A stretch of DNA of 48,000 nt from positions 1 through 48,000 of the forward strand of contig CAIKNA010000016.1 in assembly GCA_903828645.1 (NCBI GenBank). The letters are read 5' to 3'. Both the position numbers and the translations under genes were made by a program. This DNA is from an uncultured Bacteroidales bacterium (GTDB lineage Bacteria > Bacteroidota > Bacteroidia > Bacteroidales > FEN-979). Positions 27,101 through 35,369 of the stretch are shown one piece after another (position 1 is the first letter of the stretch; every line of letters starts with the position of its first letter). The notes below the pieces were generated by a model that saw only the letters and a list, made by a program, of their open reading frames with translations, did not search any database and was not told where the DNA came from.

Positions 27101-30100
27101 GACAAACAAATGCTGGATCACCCGGAATCTCGGCGCAAGCCAGCAGGCTACAGCGGTGAGCGACGCTACCGAAGCCTCCGCAGGCTGGTACTGGCAGTTT
27201 AACCAAATGCGGGGATACAAGCATGATGGCGGTAACAGATATCCGGCTACGAACTGGATAGGCAACATCTTCGAGGCATCAAACTGGATCGCTGCCCAGG
27301 ATCCGTGTTCGATTTTACTTGGCACCGGCTGGCGTATCCCGACCAGTACCGAATGGACAAATGTGAATACAGGGGGATCCTGGACAAACTGGAACGGCCC
27401 CTGGAACGCTGCGTTAAAAATGCATGCTGCCGGGTACCTGAACAAAGAGAATGGTTACTTTGTATACAGCCGCGGCTCAGAAGGCCACTACTGGAGCAGT
27501 ACGCAGCTGGATATTTCTCACAGCTATTACCTGTACTTCACAAGTGTGTACTGCGGTCTTTCCTCCGACTACAAGACGCCTGGCTACCCGGTACGATGCC
27601 TCCGTGCCGGGTTGCCGGTGGTTTCAACCTCGGCTGTCAGTTCAATTACAACGACCACGGCACTATCCGGCGGCAATGTCACCGACGACGGGGGTACTTC
27701 AGTAACGCAACGGGGCGTGTGCTGGAGCATATCGCCGTCGCCAACCGTTTCGGACAGCCATACTACAGACGGCTCCGGAACCGGAACCTTTCCCGGCACC
27801 ATTACCGGGCTTACTTCAGGGCAAGGCTATTTTGCAAGGGCCTACGCGACCAACAGCGAGGGAACAACCTATGGCAACGAGGTGAAATTTACCACCTCGC
27901 TGAATACATGCGGCGGCGCTTCAACGATCACTGTAACGCACATTGCAGGCAATGTGGCGCCGGTGACCAAAACAGTTATCTACGGCACCGTGACGAATAT
28001 CCCCGGGGAAACATCCAAATGCTGGATCACCAAAAACCTGGGAGCCACCAACCAGGCAGGTGCGGTGAACAATACGCTGGAAACTGCGTCAGGCTGGTAC
28101 TGGCAGTTCAACCGCGCGCAGGGGTACAAGCATGACGGAACAACACGCACGCCAAATTCAACATGGATCACCAGCATCAGTGAAAACTCAGACTGGATCA
28201 CTGCCAACGACCCTTGCGCCCTTGAGTTCGGGAACGGCTGGCGGATTCCAACCAGTACCGAATGGACAAATGTTGATGCCACCTCCGGGGGAAACTGGAC
28301 TGACTGGAATGGCCCGTGGAATTCCGGGTTAAAAATGCATGCAGCAGGTTATCTCAATTCTTCCAGTGGATCCTTACAGCAGCGTGGCACCCAGGGTGGA
28401 TACTGGAGCAGTTCAGACTACAATAATTCAAGTGGTCTGAACCTGGCATTCGTCGCCGCCAGCTGCTCAATGGGATCATATGGCAAAACCTTCGGCCGAT
28501 CGATACGGTGTATCCGGGAAGCCTTTCCCGTTGGGACATCCTCAAATTTCAAGGCCGACACGGTTTGCGGAGGAACACCCCTCACAGTACATTTTACCGA
28601 TCTCTCCGTCACTTCACAGTCACCCCTTACCTGGAAATGGTATTTTGGCGATGGCGACAGCTCTTCAGTACAGAACCCCGTGCATACCTATCACCATACC
28701 GGAACAGATATGATCGCATACACGGTGATCCTGGCGATCAAAGATGCCGGTAACGTGACAAGTGTGAAAACGAAGCAGAGCTACATCAAAGTTACCCCCC
28801 CGAATTATATCGACGGAGGGAATGTGAGCGGGGTATGGACCAAAGCAGCCAGCCCCTATTTTATCGGGGGCGAAATCGTTGTTCCTTCCGGCCAGACACT
28901 GACCCTTCAACCAGGGACAATCCTGAAATTCAGGACGAATTCAACAGACCTGAGCGCAATGACCGAACCACCCACGCGGGCAAACACCGACTTCGGATTC
29001 ATGACGGTATATGGCACGCTCATCGCGCAGGGAACGGCAACCGATTCCATCGTGTTTACCCGGATGGGCAGCGCAGGCTCATGGGGGCTGATCCATATGA
29101 CAAAAAACGCCACTATCACAAACCCCATCAGGTACTGCAAAGTGGAATATGCATCCTTTATGGATGGTTCCGACAATCAACTGACTCAAAATGGCTGGAA
29201 TTACCAGTCCACCCCCTTCACCGGGAACAATGTGCTGACCACCTCTCCCGACCAGGCCCAGTTTATCAAAGACTTTGAGGTGGATGATTATTCTGTTGCC
29301 ACCCTGCTCCTGGGGTTTAGCGACGGATGCCGGGTTTGGCTGAATGGAACCATGATCCTTGATTACCACCTGGAGACCCATGGGGTGAGCCACTGGAACC
29401 ACTCTGACAATATCAGCGGCATGCTTCAGAAGGGCAGGAACCGCCTTGCAGTGGAAGTCTATAACGGGGTCTATGCCGGCAGCGGCACAGGCGGCTTCGA
29501 CTGCCAGCTTATCGTGGACGGTACCGAGATCATCAAAAGAGGGGACCTGAACCCCGGCCAGCCGCAGGCCATGTGGTATTACTATGGACAGGGAGGACAG
29601 CTGCTTACACCCCCGCAGGACCAGAACGGCCTCGAATGGTTTGAAAAGAGTTATGCCATCAACTATACTGCCATGGCAGGACTAAGCCTGGATGCAAACG
29701 GGGTGACTGTCAGCAACAGCCGGTTCCGCAATAACCTGGTCGCCATCCTGTGCGATTCATCCAATGCCGTTGTCAAAAACAACAACATCTCATACAACGG
29801 TTCGGGAATCATCTGCAATCACCTGGCCCCTGCGATCCAATACAATACCATCTCCTCCAACGCAACAGGGATCGGTTATTATGAGAAGTCGAAACCGCAG
29901 ATCGATCACAACGTCATTGCTTCAAACTCGAATGACGGCATTGTTGCACTGTCCAAAGCCAAAATAAAGGCATTCAGCAATACGATCGTGCACAATGGTT
30001 ATGGAATTTATGCTCAAAATGCAGATACGGTGACGCTCGACAACAGCATCCTCTGGTATAACACCTCGGGCAATGTCCACGCAGCCACGCCGGCACCCGT

Positions 30101-33100
30101 AATTACCTGGTCGTGTGTAGAGGGAGGGTATGGCATTCCCGGTGACTCAAACATTACCAGGAACCCGAAGTTTAAAGGAACACCCGGGCTCCTGTACGAT
30201 CTTACCTGGTCGAATTTCCCGAAGAATAACGATACATCAAAAATGTCACCCTGCATCAACACCGGCAACCCCAACCTGAATGGCATTGGTCCCGGTTGGG
30301 TGACCGATACCGCAGACCGCGACCCCGACATGTCGAGGCCGGATAGGGGTGCGTGTTATTACCACCAGGTACCCCGCGTTACCGATTATAACATTGATTA
30401 TCCTCATCCCCCGGACCAAGGTTACAAAATCTACCATTTTGGTTCCGTATATGTCGCCGAACAATCAGACTGGCATCAATTTGTGGTCAGGAATGATGCT
30501 GACCGGCTGAATAACTGTCATGTCTATTTTACAGGGGAGAACAGAAATGATTTTCACCTGTATGATCCTGCTGACAGCCTAAAACTCCTCCAGCCTTATG
30601 GGTCGGATACGGTGAAAGTTTATTTTCAACCATTGCAGACCGGGCCGCGTAAATGTTATTTGACCGTGGGCGTTCCATCTGAATACACAGATTCCCTGAA
30701 AATCGATGGTTCAGGGTCGGGAACCGGGAATGTGGAGGGAACTGTTAAAACCATTTCAGGTATGGGTGTGGCCAATGTTACGGTTACTGCTAAAAGAACA
30801 AGCTCCACGCCACCCGTAATTTTTTCAACCACCACCGATATTACCGGATCGTATTCGTTAAACAATGTAGGATCCGGGACGTTTACGATAACTCCAAGCA
30901 CGAGCCCGGTTCATCATAAATTTAACCCGGACTCTCTTGTTGGGTTGTCGGTTCAAGGCACGAGCACTGTCAACAACATTGATTTTCATGATGTTTCTTT
31001 CTTCCCTGTAAGCGGTGATATTAAATACAAGAACACTGTTAACTGTCCTTCCATAGGTGTCCAAATGTTAATGGATGGCGCACCGCTGTACCCGGTTGTG
31101 ATAACAAACAATGAAGGGCATTTCAACATTGGTGCTGTTGAAATTGGCAGCCATACCATTAAACCCGACACGGCCGGCGGGCGGAGCTTTGATCCGCCCT
31201 TCATCACGGCTAATATAGATTCAACTGTCGGCGGTGTGAATTTCCAGGATAAATTCAAGCATAAGCTGAGCGGGCATGTTACAGGAGGATGCGGCACTCC
31301 CCTTGCTAATTCGGTGGCTTTGGTGGTTAGTTGCGGGAACACTTGTAAAAATGATACAACAATTTATACAAATTCCGCAGGCTTTTACAGCATCGATCTT
31401 CCTCCAAATCCATACACCATTAAACCCGCGGATTTCTTTTATCACAACAACATTCCGGTTCATTTTGAGTCGAAACAGGCGGATCTCACATACAGGGACA
31501 CCATCGAGGATTTTATTTACCACAGTGCTCCTGTGATCGGGATCACAGGATTTGACTCTGTTACCAGTTCGCACGGGTGGATCATCCTGCACCAGTTCCT
31601 GACATATGGCCTTGGCATAGAGGTTTACGAACCTTACTTCGGTCCATCCAACAATATCATCAAGTGCCCGGTCACTACCGGCAGCCTTATTATCCTCGAC
31701 GACCTGAGTGATGCGGGTAAGGATAGCATACCCGTTTCCGACACCACGACCCATTATTCCTTTCGTGCCGGGTTGCCCAATATTACTGGAGGCGGCCCGT
31801 ACCCCTACCAGAAAAGACTGGAAATTCAATATAAAAAGGGTGGGTTAAACGCTGTATCCACCATATGGGCATACATTGTCGGGCAGCGCCCAAGGGCGAC
31901 CGCCTTTACGACTACTACCCCTGAAATCCCGCTGCTCATACTCCGCGATCCTCCCGGTGATCAAAGTTACAGCTACTTTGATCAGACAAAACAGGTTTCT
32001 CAGGCCATTGGATTTGGAATGAAACATGAGAGCGGCGGCGGTGGGTATTTAAAAGTATCTCTTGGCGCTGATTTTTCTTATTCAACCGGTTTCATATTTA
32101 ATTCAGGAACCAATATAGATGTAACGTTAGACTTTACGGCGGGAGTCGACGTACTCATGTCACAGAACTCGGTCACTGAAAACCAGCTGACCTATACAAC
32201 GAATGAAAGGATCTCAACCTCTACCGATGAGAATGTGGTAGGGGAAAAAGGCGACCTCTATATGGGCGGAGCCATGAACCTGCTTTATGGGGTCACAGAC
32301 ATCTTGTCTATCGCAAATGAGGTGGTTACGATCAAACAGGACATCATTATCGTTCCTAAAGGATTTGCCACTACCTATATCTATTCCGGAAATTACATCG
32401 AAAACACGGTCATTCCTTCACTTAATCTTATTGGTGATACCGCTTCAGCACACCGGTGGGAGTCATTCCTCGCATTGAATCAAAGACTGAAAGACAATGC
32501 TGTATTTGTAAAAAACATTTCATTTGACGCCGTCAATTCATTTGAGACTTCCCAGACAATAGAAAAAACAAGCACCTATACCGAGGAATTTGACTTGCTT
32601 ATTGATAAGAAAATTGCAGTGGACGCCGGTCTTACTATTAATGGTATTGGGGCAGTGGGTGGATTTTATATCTCCTCCTCGTATACCACCGGGCAGTCTG
32701 TTGTCAATTCAACAGTCAATTCAACAACAATTGGTTATTACCTGGGAGATAATGATACACAGGCCGGGGGACAGTCGGATTCATTTACGGTGGATGTAAA
32801 AAGCGACCCTGTTTATGGTACCCCCGTATTTGTAACTAAAAGCGGGCAATCCTCCTGCCCCTGGGAGAAACATACAGTTCCCCGCCAGGGATGCAAGCTC
32901 AATCCGAAAACATTTGCAGCCAATGCGGTGCCTCCCACCCAACCCGCCCTTTTCTCACTCTCTTTGATAAATACCAGCCAGACCGGGGAGAGTTGGGATT
33001 ATTCATTGGGCGTGGTGAATTCAACCAATCCACATAGCGCTGCCGTCATGGTTGGATCCCATGATTTGTCAGATCCGATTAATTACACCGTGCAGCCGGG

Positions 33101-34988
33101 CACTTCAACAGGAGTAACTATTGCCATTTCAAAGCCTGCAGGAGAAAACTACGATCTGACAGGTTTAAAAGTGATGCTGACCTCTCCCTGTCAGTCGGAT
33201 TCGGGTTTTTCCGATACGGCAACGTTTGACGTGCATTTCATCCCTCCCTGTTCGCCGGTCTCCATTTTTTCGCCCGGCAATAACTGGGTTGTCAACCAGG
33301 CAGGCAGTCATATGCTCCAGGTTAAGGTTACAGGTTACAACCTGGCGAATACGCAATTGCAATCCGTCGGAATGGAATATTCGGTGAATGGAACCGATTG
33401 GACCCAGGTGTTTTCAACTCCGAAGGCCTCAATAACGGCTTCTTACATTGTGTATGACTGGAATGTGGGCGGTTTCAGTGACGGTGATTACAAGATTCGT
33501 GCTGTGGCAATATGTACAGGGGACACCAATTACTCGGAAATACGCACCGGTCACATTGACATGCATCCGCCGCAGGTTGTTGGCACTCCGCAGCCGTCGG
33601 ACGGCATACTCAGCATCGGCGACGAAATTTCATTTACGTTTAATGAAGCGCTCGATCCGGCATCCATTACGGTCTACAACTGTAAACTCCTGAACGCCGA
33701 AACCGGGATGCAGGTGGGATCAGGTGTACAATATAACCATGGCACCAACAAGATCATTTTTACCCTGAACCCCGGGTTAAGTTATTTTGTCGAAAACCAG
33801 TACCTGAAATCCCAGATCGTCGGGGTGAAGGATCAATACGGCAACCCGCTTGCCGAAACTGCAAACTGGATATTTTATGTTGATCAGGGGCCGTTGCACT
33901 GGGGCGAAAACAGTTTCCAGTATGTTGTCATGAAAGACAGTGTATTCCATTTCCATTCAAACCTGACCAATTCTTCTCCAAACCAGGTCTATTATTCAGT
34001 GACGGCGACCGGTTCGATCAATTCGAGCCCGGCCGACGGGTATTTAAGCGCAGCGGGAGGTAATCAAAATGTTCAATTCATCACCCCGAACAAGCACCGC
34101 GGAATCCCGCATTACGACACCATCAATGCCAGTACGCTGGGTTTTCCGCCGGAAAAAATCTATGTATTGTTCTACACCCCAGGGTTTGACACCCTGTATG
34201 TGGCGGACTCGGTCAGGAATGTTTCAGCGGCGGCAGGAACAACTTCGTTTGTGGTCGGTTCCAACATCGCATGGTCGGTTAACGAGAGCGCAGGCTGGCT
34301 CAGTGCAGTCCCGCTGATTGGCTATGACAATGACACGATCACCGTTACCTACGATGCAAACACTTCGGATGCGGCAAGAACGGCTGAGATTACCATTTCG
34401 GGAGAGGGGGTGCCGCTTTCGAAGATTCTCCGGGTAGTCCAGGCAGGAGTTCCGCTCACCCTCGTGGTAGCGGATCATACGGTGCCATCCGGCGCTGTTG
34501 AATGTTACAAAGCCATGCAAAACATCACCGTTCAGAATTTTATTGTTGAAAGCGGGGGTACCGTCAACCTGATCGCAGGAAATAAAATTAACATGGTACC
34601 CGATGTTCATGCGTTAAACGGTTCCCATTTCCATGGCCGGATTTCTGCGACCGACCTGTGCGGCAGCATGTCGCCAGCGATGACAGCCACACAGGCTGAA
34701 CTGTTGTCGACGGTTGGGGAGGCAACCGTGTTTTCCGGCCGGGATAGATTCTTCAGGGTGTATCCCAACCCCACAACCGGGGAATTTACACTGGAATTAC
34801 TCAAGTTTGAGGAATCTTCAAACATTTCGGTAAACATTTACGGAATGCAGGGTGATAAAATCCACAGCGCTGAATTACCGGCGGGGAACCGTTATACCTT
34901 TAACCTTGCAAACAGGAAACCCGGCATCTACCTGATCCAGGTAATTGAAAATGATAAAACCGGGGTGATGAGGGTGGTGAAGCAATGA
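24198..34988 (+). CDS. Giant multi-domain T9SS-secreted protein (3596 aa)
   Basis: I start at the ATG at 24198 (MKKLSVMVAFPKPGTG), so the export signal ends near PVSTFAQ at about residue 51. Domain order, with approximate residues: DUF2341 (53-168), LamG-like sandwich (170-365), beta-rich repeats (369-735), two FN3-like modules (738-935), FISUMP (935-1137), FN3-like (1139-1233), FISUMP (1236-1440), PKD with WKWYFGDGDSSS (1448-1534), and a right-handed beta-helix (1538-1973) carrying an inserted jelly roll. These are followed by an ASH-like domain (2082-2175), three CarboxypepD_reg-like domains (2176-2445), an unassigned region (2449-2905), an Ig-like and a Big_5-like domain (3015-3230), BACON (3335-3418), a pre-sorting module and the T9SS sorting domain (YPNPTTGEFTLELL, 3515-3596). 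No catalytic site is visible; a surface adhesin or matrix protein is likely. Confidence 0.85.
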   Translation: MKKLSVMVAFPKPGTGRITHAQTGARFLQMIVFSTLTLMFLAGIPVSTFAQGWYNASWHYRKSHVITGATGAGTNYQVRILVHSGTGTDSGTDVYLGSNVRSDFQDVRFTAADGTTELDYWLETTNAVGMTFKAFWVEVAADLGSNQAIYIYYGNSVASTTSNGDNTFILFDDFTGTSLNTAKWTKTAGGGTPTFNNGYMTITATGTNPSKIIASGIGEQSSRVIAARFQVSSFPPLSIERTGLGTRTSSSDGYGFNYVFSQPFSTPPLIYTRFLNDKDSWGGFGNYGWNTGIFYIMEAMDAGNNKIWGRLNFGNWDTQVFSPVRTSGKYSLNIGSMTTTTIWDWALIRKFVSPEPAQSAWGAEQVYYAWNKTGSADWTIAANWTPARTSPAAGDVLAFNGGGTVTVTNVPQQTIGGLTLYNNSTVNLQANSNTIKQLTVSDFLSTTSGDVLNLGETIKLGGTFPANTSNGTIQTGVWTTSSPVPLPPGKTWIGTVEYKSSGGAQAIVKGTYNNLTVSGDNSKTLSDTVSLTGNLNIQSSTVFNNGFPITGSAGKTFTLANGVTLVLTGSSAFPAGFGTTTLGNTGTVKYGGTDQAVEVKTYGNLVCSGSGTKTAAGALTVVDSTTLSGIIFKSGASTGYSSSLGVLSLGSNSTIALGTGSHTLTFAASSGASWSGNLTVTGWQGGWNGTPGTAGKIVFGTGVNGLTSLQMEHIWFYDGAGYWPVTMLPTGEVVPKVVIAKVNTVSISPVTPATATGHGEVTIDRGYLVTAKGFVWYTSPNPTISTHTGMTNNGSGLGSFSGELTGLTIGQTWYARAYATNSLGTAYGQEISFVTGAMSPALSTSGITIVNITTATGGGTVTTDGGAPVTGRGVCWNTAHYPTIANSHTSDGTGTGNFTSSLTGLAAGQTYYARAYATNSAGTAYGNEVSFLSFVCGTSSFTVNHTEDSVAAVTKTVTYGTAKNIPGETNKCWITRNLGASQQATAVSDATEASAGWYWQFNQMRGYKHDGGNRYPATNWIGNIFEASNWIAAQDPCSILLGTGWRIPTSTEWTNVNTGGSWTNWNGPWNAALKMHAAGYLNKENGYFVYSRGSEGHYWSSTQLDISHSYYLYFTSVYCGLSSDYKTPGYPVRCLRAGLPVVSTSAVSSITTTTALSGGNVTDDGGTSVTQRGVCWSISPSPTVSDSHTTDGSGTGTFPGTITGLTSGQGYFARAYATNSEGTTYGNEVKFTTSLNTCGGASTITVTHIAGNVAPVTKTVIYGTVTNIPGETSKCWITKNLGATNQAGAVNNTLETASGWYWQFNRAQGYKHDGTTRTPNSTWITSISENSDWITANDPCALEFGNGWRIPTSTEWTNVDATSGGNWTDWNGPWNSGLKMHAAGYLNSSSGSLQQRGTQGGYWSSSDYNNSSGLNLAFVAASCSMGSYGKTFGRSIRCIREAFPVGTSSNFKADTVCGGTPLTVHFTDLSVTSQSPLTWKWYFGDGDSSSVQNPVHTYHHTGTDMIAYTVILAIKDAGNVTSVKTKQSYIKVTPPNYIDGGNVSGVWTKAASPYFIGGEIVVPSGQTLTLQPGTILKFRTNSTDLSAMTEPPTRANTDFGFMTVYGTLIAQGTATDSIVFTRMGSAGSWGLIHMTKNATITNPIRYCKVEYASFMDGSDNQLTQNGWNYQSTPFTGNNVLTTSPDQAQFIKDFEVDDYSVATLLLGFSDGCRVWLNGTMILDYHLETHGVSHWNHSDNISGMLQKGRNRLAVEVYNGVYAGSGTGGFDCQLIVDGTEIIKRGDLNPGQPQAMWYYYGQGGQLLTPPQDQNGLEWFEKSYAINYTAMAGLSLDANGVTVSNSRFRNNLVAILCDSSNAVVKNNNISYNGSGIICNHLAPAIQYNTISSNATGIGYYEKSKPQIDHNVIASNSNDGIVALSKAKIKAFSNTIVHNGYGIYAQNADTVTLDNSILWYNTSGNVHAATPAPVITWSCVEGGYGIPGDSNITRNPKFKGTPGLLYDLTWSNFPKNNDTSKMSPCINTGNPNLNGIGPGWVTDTADRDPDMSRPDRGACYYHQVPRVTDYNIDYPHPPDQGYKIYHFGSVYVAEQSDWHQFVVRNDADRLNNCHVYFTGENRNDFHLYDPADSLKLLQPYGSDTVKVYFQPLQTGPRKCYLTVGVPSEYTDSLKIDGSGSGTGNVEGTVKTISGMGVANVTVTAKRTSSTPPVIFSTTTDITGSYSLNNVGSGTFTITPSTSPVHHKFNPDSLVGLSVQGTSTVNNIDFHDVSFFPVSGDIKYKNTVNCPSIGVQMLMDGAPLYPVVITNNEGHFNIGAVEIGSHTIKPDTAGGRSFDPPFITANIDSTVGGVNFQDKFKHKLSGHVTGGCGTPLANSVALVVSCGNTCKNDTTIYTNSAGFYSIDLPPNPYTIKPADFFYHNNIPVHFESKQADLTYRDTIEDFIYHSAPVIGITGFDSVTSSHGWIILHQFLTYGLGIEVYEPYFGPSNNIIKCPVTTGSLIILDDLSDAGKDSIPVSDTTTHYSFRAGLPNITGGGPYPYQKRLEIQYKKGGLNAVSTIWAYIVGQRPRATAFTTTTPEIPLLILRDPPGDQSYSYFDQTKQVSQAIGFGMKHESGGGGYLKVSLGADFSYSTGFIFNSGTNIDVTLDFTAGVDVLMSQNSVTENQLTYTTNERISTSTDENVVGEKGDLYMGGAMNLLYGVTDILSIANEVVTIKQDIIIVPKGFATTYIYSGNYIENTVIPSLNLIGDTASAHRWESFLALNQRLKDNAVFVKNISFDAVNSFETSQTIEKTSTYTEEFDLLIDKKIAVDAGLTINGIGAVGGFYISSSYTTGQSVVNSTVNSTTIGYYLGDNDTQAGGQSDSFTVDVKSDPVYGTPVFVTKSGQSSCPWEKHTVPRQGCKLNPKTFAANAVPPTQPALFSLSLINTSQTGESWDYSLGVVNSTNPHSAAVMVGSHDLSDPINYTVQPGTSTGVTIAISKPAGENYDLTGLKVMLTSPCQSDSGFSDTATFDVHFIPPCSPVSIFSPGNNWVVNQAGSHMLQVKVTGYNLANTQLQSVGMEYSVNGTDWTQVFSTPKASITASYIVYDWNVGGFSDGDYKIRAVAICTGDTNYSEIRTGHIDMHPPQVVGTPQPSDGILSIGDEISFTFNEALDPASITVYNCKLLNAETGMQVGSGVQYNHGTNKIIFTLNPGLSYFVENQYLKSQIVGVKDQYGNPLAETANWIFYVDQGPLHWGENSFQYVVMKDSVFHFHSNLTNSSPNQVYYSVTATGSINSSPADGYLSAAGGNQNVQFITPNKHRGIPHYDTINASTLGFPPEKIYVLFYTPGFDTLYVADSVRNVSAAAGTTSFVVGSNIAWSVNESAGWLSAVPLIGYDNDTITVTYDANTSDAARTAEITISGEGVPLSKILRVVQAGVPLTLVVADHTVPSGAVECYKAMQNITVQNFIVESGGTVNLIAGNKINMVPDVHALNGSHFHGRISATDLCGSMSPAMTATQAELLSTVGEATVFSGRDRFFRVYPNPTTGEFTLELLKFEESSNISVNIYGMQGDKIHSAELPAGNRYTFNLANRKPGIYLIQVIENDKTGVMRVVKQ
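26720..28515 (+). repeat. Tandem duplication of an FN3-like plus FISUMP unit inside the giant gene
   Basis: Residues about 841-1137 and 1139-1440 are two copies of the same pair of domains. Shared landmarks are RGVCW, YFARAYATNS or YYARAYATNS, NIPGET-KCWIT-NLGA, GWRIPTSTEWTNV, LKMHAAGYLN and YWSS. Identity is high in protein and clear in DNA, but lower than in the binding-module duplication at 16533-17547. Boundaries are approximate. Confidence 0.8.
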
Positions 34989-35007
34989 TAAACCCCGATT
35001 GAACAGG

Positions 35008-35063
35008 AAAAAGCAACCTGGTTTGGAAGTAACAACTTCATCATTCAAACCAGGTTGCTTTTT
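35008..35063. terminator. Strong bidirectional intrinsic terminator
   Basis: A perfect 18-bp inverted repeat (AAAAAGCAACCTGGTTTG at 35008-35025 and its complement at 35046-35063) closes a 20-nt loop. A T tract ends the plus-strand stem and an A tract begins it, so it can stop transcription in both directions. It lies 20 bp after the stop of the giant gene. Confidence 0.92.
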
Positions 35064-35287
35064 GTTTTTAGCCGCTCAGGTTGCTGCGTCTGTATTTTGC
35101 GGAACCGCTGCTGATCCTGCCCGCGACGATCCATCCTGCCAGGTATCGGATTGGTCTGCGGGAAAACCATTTGTCTCCGTCGAATGGAATTATTTCAAGG
35201 TGCCTGATTTTTTTCAAATTCTGCACTTTTGCAACATCTGTGGCACAATCTGGAACAATGGTGTCAATCAGGTTCCATTGGGTGAAT

Positions 35288-35295
35288 TACTTTTG
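35288..35295 (+). promoter_or_regulatory. Candidate -7 element for the paralogue pair
   Basis: TACTTTTG matches the TAnnTTTG consensus and lies 74 bp upstream of the ATG at 35370, after the terminator. No clear -33 element is seen at the proper distance. Confidence 0.35.
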
Positions 35296-35369
35296 GCACC
35301 TGAATCAACGCGTCTTTGTAATGAATAAGTTATCTATTTCTTATTATGGTTATCTGTAAATTGAAAAAC

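Larger units (their letters stand above)
34989..35369 (+). other. Intergenic region between giant gene and first paralogue
   Basis: This 381-bp gap holds the terminator at 35008-35063 and a candidate promoter element at 35288-35295. The rest shows nothing I can support. A 109-codon open frame crosses the terminator and lacks any recognisable protein character. Confidence 0.6.

Noticed and set aside
27305-28135. 276-codon plus-strand open frame in another phase
   Set aside because: It overlaps the FN3-FISUMP region in the +1 frame and is very rich in Arg, Gln and Cys, a shadow of the real coding frame.
31221-31829. 202-codon minus-strand open frame
   Set aside because: It is antisense to the central region of the giant gene; the sense frame is uninterrupted and carries clear domains.
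31540-32910. Idea that the central domain of the giant protein is a MACPF-type pore former
   Set aside because: Amphipathic segments are suggestive, but the MACPF signature motif is absent, so no such call is made.
34999-35328. 109-codon open frame after the giant gene
   Set aside because: It runs through the perfect terminator hairpin and shows no signal, domain or promoter.
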